Shown here: positions 18,023 through 27,305 of the stretch, one piece after another | How the letters are laid out: every line of letters starts with the position of its first letter | Position numbering within the stretch: position 1 is the stretch's first letter | DNA from: Paraburkholderia sp. IMGN_8 | Lineage (GTDB): Bacteria > Pseudomonadota > Gammaproteobacteria > Burkholderiales > Burkholderiaceae | Length of the DNA: 64,000 nt | Assembly (NCBI RefSeq): GCF_038050405.1 | Contig: NZ_CP150900.1 | Location: 1,984,001-2,048,000 of the forward strand | Direction: 5' to 3' | The notes under the pieces: generated by a model | What the model was told of the DNA's origin: nothing | The model's input: the letters and a program-made list of their open reading frames with translations, nothing else | The model's database searches: none | Made by a program: the position numbers and the translations under genes

Positions 18023-19390
18023 ATGAACGCGTTGTTCGAAACAGATGCGGCAGCAGCAGAAGACAAGGATTCAGACCGGGCCTTGCGCGATGCCTATCGA
18101 GCCTCGGAGTGGCGGATTATGCCTATCCTCTTTGGTTTATGGCTGCTTGCGTGGGTTGACCGTGCAAACGTGGCATTCGCCAAACTGCAGATGCTATCGG
18201 ACTTGCGTTTCAGCGAGACCGTGTATGGGTTCGGCGCGGGGCTGTTCTTCCTGGGCTATGTGCTGCTAGGCGTGCCGAGTTCCATGGTTCAGCAACGCGT
18301 CGGTGCGCGAAAGACCATTTCGTCGATCGCACTCGGCTGGGGAGTGACCAGTGTCGCGATGATGTTTGTGAAAAGCGCCGGGACGTTCTATGTGCTCCGC
18401 TTCCTGCTGGGCGCGTTCGAAGCGGGCTTCTATCCAGGCGTCATCCTGTACATGAATCAGTGGTTCCCGACGAAGCGGCGCACGCGCAACTTCAGCATCT
18501 TTCACTCTGCGGCGATCTGCTCGACCGTCGCCGTAGGGCTAAGCGGCGGGTTCGTGCTCGAACATATGAGCGGTCTGTGGGGCGTCGCCGGATGGCGCTG
18601 GATGCTTCTCCTCCAGTCCGTTCCTACGGTCCTGATGGGTTGTCTCGCGTTCGCCGTGCTTCCGGACGGACCGGCCACCGCGCGGTGGCTGTCGCCGCAG
18701 CAGCGGCGTCTTGTTCAGGACGACCTCGAGCGTGACAGCGATGGTTTCGTGTCAAGGGCCGGACGGGCGGCACCGTTGCTCGCCAACCCGGTGGTCTGGG
18801 TGCTTGCCGCTGCTTACTTCTGCATCCTGACTGCGAACTCCGCGCTGAGCTTCTTCACCCCGACCATCCTTCACGAAGCCGGTTTCGGCGGTTACAGCGC
18901 GATTGGCAATGCGATTGCAGCGATATGCGTACTCGGCGCGCTCGGCAACATTGCGTTCTCCACATTCGCTAGCCGGTATCGAGACGTGCGATGGCATTGC
19001 GCGGTGGCGTCGCTGATCAGCGTCGCAAGTCTGCTGGTACTCGTCTTCGTGTGGCACAGCAGCCGTCAAGCAACGTTTGCCACGCTGGTGCTCGCGCTCG
19101 CCGGAACGGGTGCCGGTATATCGCTGTTCTGGCAGATTCCCGTGCGCTTCCTGCATGGGAATGCGATGGCATTGGGTGTGCCGCTCATCAGTTCGGTCGC
19201 CAACGTTGCCGGATTCCTGACCCCCTGGTTGACGGGATATGTGCGTGATGTCTCCGGCAGCTACACGAGCGGGTTCGTCACCGCCGCAGCCGTTCAGGCG
19301 CTCGCTGCGATCATCCTGATCGTGGGCATTCCATTTGTGGCTCGCAAACAGCAGACGAGTGCCGCGACGCCGGGACAGGAGCCCGCCTGA
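18023..19390 (+). CDS. MFS transporter, anion:cation symporter type
   Basis: Encodes 455 residues with about 12 membrane segments. The first is 'MPILFGLWLLAWVDRANVAF', with the 'DRANVAFAK' signature typical of the phthalate/glucarate (ACS) MFS family. The start follows AGGAGACGAATTG. It lies 94 bases after fumarylacetoacetase on the same strand and should import the aromatic or sugar-type acid degraded by the preceding enzymes. A porin gene follows, giving a complete uptake route through both membranes. Substrate is inferred only from family and context. Confidence 0.9.
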   Translation: MNALFETDAAAAEDKDSDRALRDAYRASEWRIMPILFGLWLLAWVDRANVAFAKLQMLSDLRFSETVYGFGAGLFFLGYVLLGVPSSMVQQRVGARKTISSIALGWGVTSVAMMFVKSAGTFYVLRFLLGAFEAGFYPGVILYMNQWFPTKRRTRNFSIFHSAAICSTVAVGLSGGFVLEHMSGLWGVAGWRWMLLLQSVPTVLMGCLAFAVLPDGPATARWLSPQQRRLVQDDLERDSDGFVSRAGRAAPLLANPVVWVLAAAYFCILTANSALSFFTPTILHEAGFGGYSAIGNAIAAICVLGALGNIAFSTFASRYRDVRWHCAVASLISVASLLVLVFVWHSSRQATFATLVLALAGTGAGISLFWQIPVRFLHGNAMALGVPLISSVANVAGFLTPWLTGYVRDVSGSYTSGFVTAAAVQALAAIILIVGIPFVARKQQTSAATPGQEPA

Positions 19391-19412
19391 ACGCCGGCGG
19401 TGCAAACAACCA

Positions 19413-19472
19413 ACTGACCGGTCAGTGCCGGTTATGTGCGTGGAAAAAGCATGCACACGCACTGCGGTCAGT
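19413..19472. promoter_or_regulatory. paired operator-like palindromes upstream of porin
   Basis: ACTGACCGGTCAGT at 19413-19426 is a perfect 14-bp palindrome of the TGACCGGTCA type often bound by TetR proteins. A second, imperfect copy ACTGCGGTCAGT lies at 19461-19472, 48 bases on. Both precede the porin start at 19558. They share CTGAC/GTCAG half-sites with the inverted repeat at 14565, but with different spacing. Confidence 0.45.
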
Positions 19473-19557
19473 TAATCGTCTGTCGACGAAAGAAATGAAC
19501 CGATGATGCCATCGTGGCATTCAAATAATTAGGTATGGAAAATAAATGGAGACTGTC

Positions 19558-20745
19558 ATGCAACGTTCCGTGCGACTGGCAAGTGCGCTTGTCGCGTTGA
19601 CACCGGTGGTCGCGTTCGCCCAAAGCAGCGTGACGCTTTATGGCCTGGTCGATTCTGGTATCAGCTATGCGAACAACGTCGCACCCAAGCTCGGCGCCAT
19701 CGGCGGACGCAAGATTCAGGAGACGAGTGGCGTCGGCATTCCGTCGCGCTGGGGTATCCGCGGCATCGAGGACCTCGGCGCGGGCAATGTGGCCGTCCTG
19801 GTGCTGGAAAATGGCTTCAGTGTTGCCAACGGAACCATGTTGCAAGGCTCCCGCCTGTTCGGCCGTCAAGCATATGTTGGGTTAGGAAACAAGGATCTGG
19901 GGACGGTCACGTTCGGCCGTCAATACGAATCTGTCGTGGACTTCGTTGGCCCATTCGCATCCGCGCGGCAATGGGGTACGCAGTATGGTGCACATGTCGG
20001 CGATGTCGACAATCTTTACACCACCTTCCGGATCAACAACGCAGTCAAATATCAAAGCGCAACCCTGTGGGGCTTAACGTTTGGTGGCTTGTATGCATTC
20101 AGCAATCAGGCCGCTGGCCCGGGTGGGACCGGCTTCGCGAATAACCGGGCATGGAGCGTCGGCGGCAGTTTCACTCGTGATGCATTTTCATTCGGCGTTG
20201 GCCACTTTCATCTTACCAATCCATCGGCGGGAGGAACCGACGGCAACAATACGTCAGGCGCCGTGGTTGGGGACTACACGAACCCCACGGCCGTCTTCTA
20301 CGTGCGGCCGGTGACCTCGCACGATGTGACGGCGGTCGGCGTCGCATATGCCCTGAACGCATTCACGGTGGGCGGTGTATATACCTACGCCAAGCTTCGC
20401 AATACCGATCACAGCAGCTTTTCGCTATCCAATTACGAGGCTAACGCCAAATACCGGTTCACGCCCGCGCTGGTGGCCGGCGTGGCGGCCATCTACAGCG
20501 TCGGCGAGGTTGAAGGAGCATCGTCGATCGCCAATGTCAGCGCTGGTCAGCATCCGCACTGGCTTCAGTTCAACGCAGGGCTGATTTACTCGCTCAGCAG
20601 GCTCACGGATATCTACGGCGCCGTCGTGTACCAGAAGGCGTTGAACGGTGCGTTGACTGCTGCCGTCGTCAATATTGGCGGCCCGAGCGGGACCAACTCG
20701 CGGTATCAGATCGCGACTACGATCGGAATGCGGCACAGATTCTGA
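19558..20745 (+). CDS. Gram-negative general porin (Burkholderia type)
   Basis: Encodes 395 residues. Signal peptide 'MQRSVRLASALVALTPVVAF' then A before 'QSSVTLYGLVDSGISYANN', the classic start of burkholderial trimeric porins. It continues with 'SRWGIRGIEDLG', 'LFGRQAYVGL', 'LGTVTFGRQYESVVDF' and ends 'IGMRHRF' with the BAM-recognition terminal Phe. I chose ATG 19558 because GGAGAC lies 5 bases upstream of it; an ATG 12 bases earlier overlaps that site. It probably supplies outer-membrane entry for the transporter at 18023. Confidence 0.92.
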   Translation: MQRSVRLASALVALTPVVAFAQSSVTLYGLVDSGISYANNVAPKLGAIGGRKIQETSGVGIPSRWGIRGIEDLGAGNVAVLVLENGFSVANGTMLQGSRLFGRQAYVGLGNKDLGTVTFGRQYESVVDFVGPFASARQWGTQYGAHVGDVDNLYTTFRINNAVKYQSATLWGLTFGGLYAFSNQAAGPGGTGFANNRAWSVGGSFTRDAFSFGVGHFHLTNPSAGGTDGNNTSGAVVGDYTNPTAVFYVRPVTSHDVTAVGVAYALNAFTVGGVYTYAKLRNTDHSSFSLSNYEANAKYRFTPALVAGVAAIYSVGEVEGASSIANVSAGQHPHWLQFNAGLIYSLSRLTDIYGAVVYQKALNGALTAAVVNIGGPSGTNSRYQIATTIGMRHRF

Positions 20746-21010
20746 AAGACGTACCTGGCGGGTCGCGGGTACTGAGCGATGCACGAGTCCATCTCTCCGG
20801 GCTGGTCAACCGCACGTAAAGCGTTCACGACGCACTCAATCGTATCGGTCGGCACCGCTCTGCCTTAGACTCCTGTCAATGGTGCCGTGGCCATTGCTGT
20901 TTGCCGTCCGCGTTGTCTTCAGGGTTCAGAATCGCAGCTGAAACTTGGCGCGGCAGGGAAAATTCGGCAATCCGACCATCCTCATAACCGTACGCCAGTG
21001 AGATCTCACC

Positions 21011-21919
21011 ATGGACTATGTCGAAAGCTTGCGCGTTTTCCGGTCGGTGGTCGAATTGAAGAGCTTCTCGCGAGCAGCGGATATTCACGGACTGGCGCGG
21101 CCCGCGGTATCGCGGGCGATAGCGGGCCTGGAAGAGCGGGTAGGATGCAGGCTGTTGCACCGGACAACGCGACAGGTGTCGCTGACGGAAGCCGCGGAGC
21201 GATTCTACGAAGGCTGCGTACGCATCCTGGACGACCTGGACTCACTCGAGGCAGACGTCGGCAATCAGACGCGAGAGGCGGGCGGCGTTTTGCGCCTCGT
21301 CGCCCACACGACAGCTACGATCAACCGGCTGGTTCCATTGATTGCCGGGTTCAAGCGGGCGCATCCGAAAGTCACCCTGGATGTGACGCTTACGGAGCGC
21401 CCCGTAGACCTGGTGGCGGATGGATACGACCTCGGTATCGTCGTTCCTTACATGCTGACGAGTGAGACGGCGGTGGTGCGTCTGCTTGAGCGTATCCCCG
21501 TCGTCATCGTCGCGACGCCGCAGTATCTGCAGGCGTCGTCAACGCCGAAGCATCCGGCGGAACTGGCCAATCATCTTTTTGTGGCGATGTCGCCGTCGAT
21601 TCGACGACCCAGCATCGGTTTTCGGACCGGGAAGGAGGAGCTGACGGTGCCGGTTCGCTTCGATGTTTCATCGAACAGTCCCACCTTCAACCGGGAGATG
21701 GTGCTGCAGGGGTTCGGCATCGGTGTCGTGCCCGCAGCGCTTGTCGAGCGCGAGTTGGCCTCCGGCAAACTCGTACGTCTGCTCGCCGACTTCGAGCTTG
21801 CCGACGACAGCATCGAGATTCGGCTCGCCTACAGTAACCGGACGCTGCTGCCCGCCAAGGTGCGCGCGTTCATCGACCATGCGGCCGATTTTTTTGGAGC
21901 GCCCGCGACGGCGCGCTAG
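21011..21919 (+). CDS. LysR family transcriptional regulator
   Basis: Encodes 302 residues. HTH: 'MDYVESLRVFRSVVELKSFS' then 'RAADIHGLARPAVSRAIAGL' and 'EERVGCRLLHRTTRQVSLTE'. The effector domain (about 90-295) is of the CrgA-like group, with 'LRLVAHTTATINRLVPLIAG' and 'DLVADGYDLGIV'. It lies 265 bases after the porin on the same strand. The intervening sequence (20746-21010) holds no gene I can support. Target unknown; it may regulate the preceding operon or act elsewhere. Confidence 0.9.
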   Translation: MDYVESLRVFRSVVELKSFSRAADIHGLARPAVSRAIAGLEERVGCRLLHRTTRQVSLTEAAERFYEGCVRILDDLDSLEADVGNQTREAGGVLRLVAHTTATINRLVPLIAGFKRAHPKVTLDVTLTERPVDLVADGYDLGIVVPYMLTSETAVVRLLERIPVVIVATPQYLQASSTPKHPAELANHLFVAMSPSIRRPSIGFRTGKEELTVPVRFDVSSNSPTFNREMVLQGFGIGVVPAALVERELASGKLVRLLADFELADDSIEIRLAYSNRTLLPAKVRAFIDHAADFFGAPATAR

Positions 21920-22136
21920 TCCAGGTAAAGGAACACGCCCGCACCACGGTTCTCTACGAAGAACCTGAAAAAAAGGGGCGCATCATGGCGCGTTACCGTG
22001 AAACGCTGATCGGGCTCGATGCGCAAGCGGGCAGCGCCTGTACCAATGTTCGCAAGCCGCCGTCCGATTGATGCACATCGGGACAACAAACTGGTAATCC
22101 AGCCGGCATCGCTTCCCGATGCTCGTCCCGCTAATC

Positions 22137-22150
22137 TGTGCGCATGCACA
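22137..22150. promoter_or_regulatory. inverted repeat TGTGC-N4-GCACA over MarR start
   Basis: TGTGCGCATGCACA spans the start codon of the MarR gene and resembles the perfect palindrome TGTGCATATGCACA at 10602. A further relative, GTGCATATACAC, lies at 22620-22631 just before the efflux pump gene at 22642. The pattern suggests autoregulation of this MarR and repression of the pump. Confidence 0.45.
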
Positions 22151-22578
22151 CTCAATTTCTCCAGCACGACGACTGTTTCGCTATCCGCCAGGCCGCCCGT
22201 CGAATTTCGCAATTCTACGAGCGTTATCTGTCTGCAACGGGTGTCACACCCTCGCAGTACAGCATTCTCAGCGTGCTTGCCCGGAATCCCGGTCTCACGA
22301 TGGCGCGATTGTCTGCCGTTCTGGTGGTTGAGCGTACGACGCTTCTGCGGGCTCTCAAGCCGCTGCTCAAGTCGGACCTGGTTGCAGGCCGGTATCAGGC
22401 AAACGGGAAGCGCCGGCTGGTGTTCGATCTGACCGAATACGGCATTGGCAAGCTGGCGGAAGCTTCCGTCAGCTGGCAGGCAGCCCAGGAGGCTTTCGAA
22501 CGCAGGTTCGGTCCCGAACGGGCAGCACAGCTTCGCGCCGAGCTCTTTCGCATCAAGGCCGACATCGCGACGACTTAG
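22144..22578 (+). CDS. MarR family transcriptional regulator
   Basis: Encodes about 144 residues. Winged helix: 'TPSQYSILSVLARNPGLTMA' then 'RLSAVLVVERTTLLRALKPL' and 'LKSDLVAGRYQANGKRRLVF', followed by dimerisation helices. ATG 22144 or a GTG 6 bases upstream could start it; neither has a clear ribosome-binding site, and a leaderless or weakly translated message is possible. It is 63 bases upstream of an EmrAB-type pump on the same strand, the usual place for an EmrR-like repressor of that pump. Confidence 0.87.
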   Translation: MHTQFLQHDDCFAIRQAARRISQFYERYLSATGVTPSQYSILSVLARNPGLTMARLSAVLVVERTTLLRALKPLLKSDLVAGRYQANGKRRLVFDLTEYGIGKLAEASVSWQAAQEAFERRFGPERAAQLRAELFRIKADIATT

Positions 22579-22641
22579 GCAGTGAACACGTTTCAGCAAT
22601 TCAGTTTTTATCAATCATAGTGCATATACACAGGTGAACCG

Positions 22642-23724
22642 ATGAATACAACTGTATCTCCCTCTTCAAAGGCCGCTGTGGCAGGCGAGGCCTCTGTAAA
22701 GAGCCGACAGATTCCGTGGATGAAGCTTGCAGCGTCGATTGTCGTCGTCGTGCTCGCGGCCGCGGCGACCTACTGGTATACCGTCCTGCGTCTCGAGCAG
22801 ACCACGGATGACGCCTATGTCGGCGGCAATGTCACCGTCATGGCGCCGAAGGTGACGGGCTTTATCGACGCGATCGACGTGACCGACAACCAGCACGTGA
22901 AGGCGGGCCAGGTGCTCGTACGCCTCGACGCGCGGGACTATGACGCGCAGCTCGCTCAGGCAACGGCGGACGTCGATCGCGCACGGGCGGAGGTGACGGA
23001 GCTGGAGGCGAAGCAGACGCTCCAGGCCGCGGTGATCGCCCAGCAGGCGGCAGAAAAGAACGCGGCGTCGGCGGAACTGACGCGCGCGTCGTCCGACAAG
23101 ACGCGCTACCGCGAACTGGTCAAGGACGATGCTGTTTCGAATCAGATCGTCGAGCGCGCCGATGCCGACTACACGAAGGCGCAAGCCTCCGTGGAGCGCA
23201 GCGATGCAGGCGTTTCAGCCGCGAAGCGTCAACTCGATGTGCTCGCTGCGCAATTGAACGATGCGAGAGCACGCGTCAACACCGCATTGGCCGCGCAGCG
23301 TGTCGCCGAACTGAACGTCGAATACACGACCATTCGTTCGCCTGTCGACGGCTCCATCGGTAATCGCACTGGCCGTGTCGGCATGCTCGCGAAAGTCGGC
23401 GTGCCGATTCTGACGGTCGTTCCGTCGAATGGCCTGTGGGTCGACGCGAACTTCAAGGAGGATCAGCTCAAGAAGATGCAGGGCGGCGAGAAGGTGGACG
23501 TGTCACTCGATGCTTCAAGCCGTACCTTCCGCGGCGTGGTGGAAAGCCTGGCACCGGCCACGGGCGCGACCTTTAGCGTGCTGCCTCCGGAAAACGCAAC
23601 GGGCAACTTCACGAAGATCGTTCAGCGCGTACCGGTGCGCATCCACCTCGATCCGCAAGCGGGTCTCGCGGACGTGCTGCGCCCCGGCTTGTCCGCGGTT
23701 GTAACCGTTCATACCGGTAGCTGA
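22642..23724 (+). CDS. emrA: HlyD/EmrA family membrane fusion protein
   Basis: Encodes 360 residues. One N-terminal membrane anchor (about 27-46), then 'TTDDAYVGGNVTVMAPKVTG' (biotinyl-lipoyl half), a long alpha-helical hairpin rich in Ala/Gln (about 95-200), and 'NVEYTTIRSPVDGSIGNRTG' closing the lipoyl domain, followed by beta-barrel 'PSNGLWVDANFKEDQLKKM'. This is the periplasmic adaptor that joins the inner-membrane EmrB-like transporter to an outer-membrane channel. It is the first of three adjacent genes that together encode the whole tripartite pump. Confidence 0.93.
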   Translation: MNTTVSPSSKAAVAGEASVKSRQIPWMKLAASIVVVVLAAAATYWYTVLRLEQTTDDAYVGGNVTVMAPKVTGFIDAIDVTDNQHVKAGQVLVRLDARDYDAQLAQATADVDRARAEVTELEAKQTLQAAVIAQQAAEKNAASAELTRASSDKTRYRELVKDDAVSNQIVERADADYTKAQASVERSDAGVSAAKRQLDVLAAQLNDARARVNTALAAQRVAELNVEYTTIRSPVDGSIGNRTGRVGMLAKVGVPILTVVPSNGLWVDANFKEDQLKKMQGGEKVDVSLDASSRTFRGVVESLAPATGATFSVLPPENATGNFTKIVQRVPVRIHLDPQAGLADVLRPGLSAVVTVHTGS

Positions 23725-23741
23725 GCGCGACGGAGCCGATC

Positions 23742-25316
23742 ATGAATAACCCTCATACGATGGACCCGGCATCGCAACCGATGAAGCAGCGTGTGTTTGC
23801 TTTCGGCCTGATGTGCCTGGGCTTTTTCATGGCCACGCTGGACATCCAGATCGTCGCGTCTTCGCTTCGCGATATCGGCGGCGGGCTTTCTGCTAGTCAG
23901 GATGAATTGTCGTGGGTACAGACCGCATACCTGATCGCGGAAATCCTCGTGATCCCGATGTCCGGATGGCTTTCGAAAGTGTTTTCGACACGCTGGCTGT
24001 TCGTCGCATCGGCGGTGGGCTTCACTGCAACGAGCATGCTGTGCGGCCTCGCGTGGGACATCAACTCGATGATTCTCTTCCGCTGCCTGCAAGGGGCGCT
24101 CGGCGCGGCGATGATTCCGACCGTCTTCACGACCGCATTCGTGCTGTTCCCCGGCAAGCAGCGGCTCGTCGCTTCGACCACGATCGGCGCGCTGGCGTCG
24201 CTGGCGCCTGCAGTGGGGCCCGTGATCGGCGGCTGGATCACCGATCAGTGGTCGTGGCACTGGCTGTTCTATCTGAACCTGGTCCCGGGTCTTGCCGTCG
24301 CGGCGCTCGTGCCGAAGTACGTGCATATCGACGATCCGGATCTCGGGTTGCTGAAAAAGGGCGACTACCTGGGCATCGTGCTGATGTCGGGCTTTCTCGG
24401 CTGTCTCGAGTATGTTCTGGAAGAGGGCCCGCGCAAGAACTGGATGAGCGACCACATCATCGTCACCTGCACCTGGATTTCGGCAATCTGCGGATTTCTC
24501 TTCCTGGTGCACGCGTTGACAGCGAAAGACCCCATCGTCGATATCCGGGCGCTGGTGGTCAGGAACTTCGGCATCGGCAGCGTGCTGTCTTTCGTGACGG
24601 GCATCGGCATCTTCGTCGCGGTCTTTCTCACACCGCTGTTTCTAGCCCAGGTGCGCGGCTTCAACTCGCTGCAGATCGGTATTGCGCTGCTCTCCGTCGG
24701 TGCGTTCCAGCTATTGGCGCTGGGCGCTTATGCGTATGCGTCGCGCTTTTTCAGCATGCGCGCGCTGCTGATGTTCGGTCTGATCTGCTTTGGTGCCGGT
24801 TGTTACCTGTACACGCCACTGACGCACGACTGGGGATGGCAACAGCTCCTGTTGCCGCAGGCGCTGCGTGGCATCGGCCAGCAGTTCGCAGTGCCGCCGA
24901 TCGTGACGATGGCGCTCGGTTCGTTGCCGCAATCGCGTCTGAAGTCGGCAAGCGGTCTGTTCAATCTGATGCGCAATCTCGGCGGCGCGATTGGCATCGC
25001 GGTCAGTTCGACGATGCTTAACGACAGGCTGAATTTCCACTATCTGCGTCTGAACGAGAGTGTCACCACAGGCACACCGCAGGTCGAAGCGCTGCTGGAC
25101 GAACGGACCGCGCACTGGACTGCAGCGGCGGGCGATGCAGTGAACGCCGCGCAGTCGGGACTTGCGAACCTGCACGCACTCGTTTACCGCGAAGCACTGA
25201 CGTTGACGTACGCGGACACGTTCTACGTGCTTTCTCTCTGCTTCCTGGTCGCCATTGTCAGCGTCCTGTTTTCGAAACCCATCTCCAACGCTGCGCCTCC
25301 GCCGGATGCGCATTGA
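23742..25316 (+). CDS. emrB: DHA2 family MFS efflux transporter (EmrB/QacA type)
   Basis: Encodes 524 residues with 14 predicted membrane segments. DHA2 motifs are visible: 'FFMATLDIQIVASSLRDI' (motif D1), 'DELSWVQTAYLIAEILVIPM' and 'GPVIGGWITDQWSWHWLFYL' (antiporter motif C region). It starts 17 bases after the fusion-protein gene. It is the proton-driven inner-membrane component of the pump; substrates of the family are hydrophobic drugs, uncouplers and aromatic acids. Regulation by the upstream MarR is likely. Confidence 0.93.
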   Translation: MNNPHTMDPASQPMKQRVFAFGLMCLGFFMATLDIQIVASSLRDIGGGLSASQDELSWVQTAYLIAEILVIPMSGWLSKVFSTRWLFVASAVGFTATSMLCGLAWDINSMILFRCLQGALGAAMIPTVFTTAFVLFPGKQRLVASTTIGALASLAPAVGPVIGGWITDQWSWHWLFYLNLVPGLAVAALVPKYVHIDDPDLGLLKKGDYLGIVLMSGFLGCLEYVLEEGPRKNWMSDHIIVTCTWISAICGFLFLVHALTAKDPIVDIRALVVRNFGIGSVLSFVTGIGIFVAVFLTPLFLAQVRGFNSLQIGIALLSVGAFQLLALGAYAYASRFFSMRALLMFGLICFGAGCYLYTPLTHDWGWQQLLLPQALRGIGQQFAVPPIVTMALGSLPQSRLKSASGLFNLMRNLGGAIGIAVSSTMLNDRLNFHYLRLNESVTTGTPQVEALLDERTAHWTAAAGDAVNAAQSGLANLHALVYREALTLTYADTFYVLSLCFLVAIVSVLFSKPISNAAPPPDAH

Positions 25317-25323
25317 GGTCATC

Positions 25324-26766
25324 ATGAACATGAAAAAGCTTCTTATTGCTGCCGCAGTCAGCGTGTTCGTCAGCGCCTGCGCTGTACAACCGGCAAACCA
25401 TGCAGCGCTTCCAGCTACCGTTCAAAGCGTTGCGCCGCAGGGTTGGAGCGTAGACGCGCAGAAGTCGGATATCGACGCCAAAGCGTGGTGGGCACATTTC
25501 GGCGACCCGGTTCTCGACCAGCTCATCGACATCGTTCTCTCCGAAAACCTGGACCTGCAAGCCGCCGCCGAGCGCGTGAAGCAGGCCCAGTCGCTGACGG
25601 TGCAAAAGCGCGCCGTGCTGCTGCCGGAACTGGACGCAACGGGCCATGTGTCCGACACGCGCCAGAACACGCCGCCGCCGCTTGGCTATGTGAAGCAGGG
25701 CGGCATCGGGCTCGCGCTCAGCTGGTCACCGGATGTGTTTGGCGGAATGCGGCTTGATTTGCTCGCCTCTCAGGCCCAGCTCGTCGGGCAGAAACATGCC
25801 GAAGACGCCGTTCGTCTCGCGCTGGCCGCCGACACCGCGTCGGCTTATGTGGACCTGCGCTGGGCGCAATCTGAACTCAAGATCCTGCAGGACAACCAGC
25901 GCATCCGCGAGCGGGCGCTGCAACTCACGCAGGAGCGCCTGAAATTCGGCCTGTCGACCCAGCTCGACGTCACCCGCGCTCAAAACCAGCTTGACGCGCT
26001 CAAAGCCAGGATTTCGCCGACACAGGCGGCCATCCAGCACCAGCTCAATCTGATTGCGGTCTACTCGGGTAGAACGCCCGAGTCGGTCGACAAGCTGGTC
26101 CTGGCGACACCGGCGCCGATTCCGGCTCCCCCCGGGACCGCGCCTCAAACGCTGCCGTCCGAGGCGCTGCTCCGGCGTCCCGATGTGCTGAGCGCATACG
26201 CCCAGGTCGAACAGCGCGCGGCGCAGGTCGGCGTGGCGAAGGCCGAGCGGTATCCGAAGTTTTCACTCAATCTGACGGACGGGTTGCTGGCCGCTTCATA
26301 TATGGGTCTGCCGGCGCTCACGGACAACCTGTTCAGCGCGGCGCTCAGTGCAACCAGTCCCATCTTCAATGCTGGCCGTATAACGGCGGAGATCGAGCAG
26401 AGCGAAAGCAAAATGCGAGAGTCCGAACTCAACCTGCATCAGACCATGTTGCAGGCTCTTCGCGAGGTTGAGGATTCGCGTGCGGATCTCGTCAGCACCA
26501 CGGACTCGACGCAGCGGCTGCAGGACGCGCTGGGCGCATCGGACAAGTCGTTGAAGCTCGCAAACGAACTGTACAAGGGCGGCGCGACCGACTTCCTCGA
26601 CGTTCTGTCGGCACAGGAAGCCTATCTGCGCGACTCCGATGCGTTGAATCAGGCGCAACGCGAGCATGCGCTCTCGGCGGTTGCCTTGTATCGTTCGCTT
26701 GGTGGTGGCTGGAGTCAGAACGACACCGCCACCGCTGCGGCATCCAGTTCGGTGGCGGCAAAGTGA
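25324..26766 (+). CDS. outer membrane efflux lipoprotein, NodT/OprM family
   Basis: Encodes 480 residues. Lipoprotein signal 'MNMKKLLIAAAVSVFVSAC' with the lipidated Cys in VSAC, then 'WWAHFGDPVLDQLIDIVLSE' and two homologous OEP repeats, typical of OprM/NodT channels. The start is 7 bases after the transporter stop. It completes the tripartite pump as the outer-membrane exit duct. The product is cytoplasm-exported and trimeric by family knowledge. Confidence 0.93.
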   Translation: MNMKKLLIAAAVSVFVSACAVQPANHAALPATVQSVAPQGWSVDAQKSDIDAKAWWAHFGDPVLDQLIDIVLSENLDLQAAAERVKQAQSLTVQKRAVLLPELDATGHVSDTRQNTPPPLGYVKQGGIGLALSWSPDVFGGMRLDLLASQAQLVGQKHAEDAVRLALAADTASAYVDLRWAQSELKILQDNQRIRERALQLTQERLKFGLSTQLDVTRAQNQLDALKARISPTQAAIQHQLNLIAVYSGRTPESVDKLVLATPAPIPAPPGTAPQTLPSEALLRRPDVLSAYAQVEQRAAQVGVAKAERYPKFSLNLTDGLLAASYMGLPALTDNLFSAALSATSPIFNAGRITAEIEQSESKMRESELNLHQTMLQALREVEDSRADLVSTTDSTQRLQDALGASDKSLKLANELYKGGATDFLDVLSAQEAYLRDSDALNQAQREHALSAVALYRSLGGGWSQNDTATAAASSSVAAK

Positions 26767-26855
26767 GCCAGCGCGAAGTACATCGACGATGAGGAAAGCG
26801 GACGGAAAGCTATGAACGCATAGCCGCGAGGAGGTGCATGCCCGCCCAGGTCAGA

Positions 26856-27098
26856 CTAATAAACCCTCATAGCTGGCCTTCCGCTTTCGATGCTGGGCGG
26901 GAATACACACCACGAGCCGTCGTCGTGCCTGAAGAAAAGAATCGCCAGCAGGCCGGTCGAACGCAATGCCTCGACACGCACATAGCGTTTGTGATTCGCA
27001 CTCGTGCGACCGAAGCGTGTGACGCGAACCGGCATCGCCGGGGTCGGCGCCAACCACTTGTCGACCAGCAAACGCAAGGACATCTGACCGGTGTTCAT
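26856..27098 (-). CDS. small conserved hypothetical protein
   Basis: Encodes 80 residues, 'MNTGQMSLRLLVDKWLAPTP' then 'AMPVRVTRFGRTSANHKRYV' and 'LLAILFFRHDDGSWCVFPPS'. It resembles a small orphan family I associate with Burkholderiaceae, but I cannot assign a function. No signal peptide or membrane segment. ATG 27098 has a strong AAGGAGAAGGCG site directly upstream. It is convergent with the efflux channel gene (89 bases away). Basic N-terminal half and aromatic C-terminal half suggest a compact beta fold. Confidence 0.6.
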   Translation of the reverse strand: MNTGQMSLRLLVDKWLAPTPAMPVRVTRFGRTSANHKRYVRVEALRSTGLLAILFFRHDDGSWCVFPPSIESGRPAMRVY

Positions 27099-27305
27099 CG
27101 CCTTCTCCTTCGACCTCATTCACGTCAAGTGGTCCGTCAACTGCTGCTTCGGCTATCGGACCGAACCTGGAAGCGACCATTGCGGCTCGCCTGTACCCAG
27201 TTAACCGCAAGGGCTATGCCAATATTCCCGGTCTTTTTGTAAGTGATTGATTTAATGTGAATTTCTCTGGCGGTCCGTCGCTGGGGCGGGCGCCGGATGC
27301 ACAAA

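Noticed and set aside
23912..25021. Plus-strand open frame of about 369 codons inside the MFS efflux gene
   Set aside because: Out-of-phase shadow of the DHA2 transporter, Arg/Asp-rich and without hydrophobic segments.
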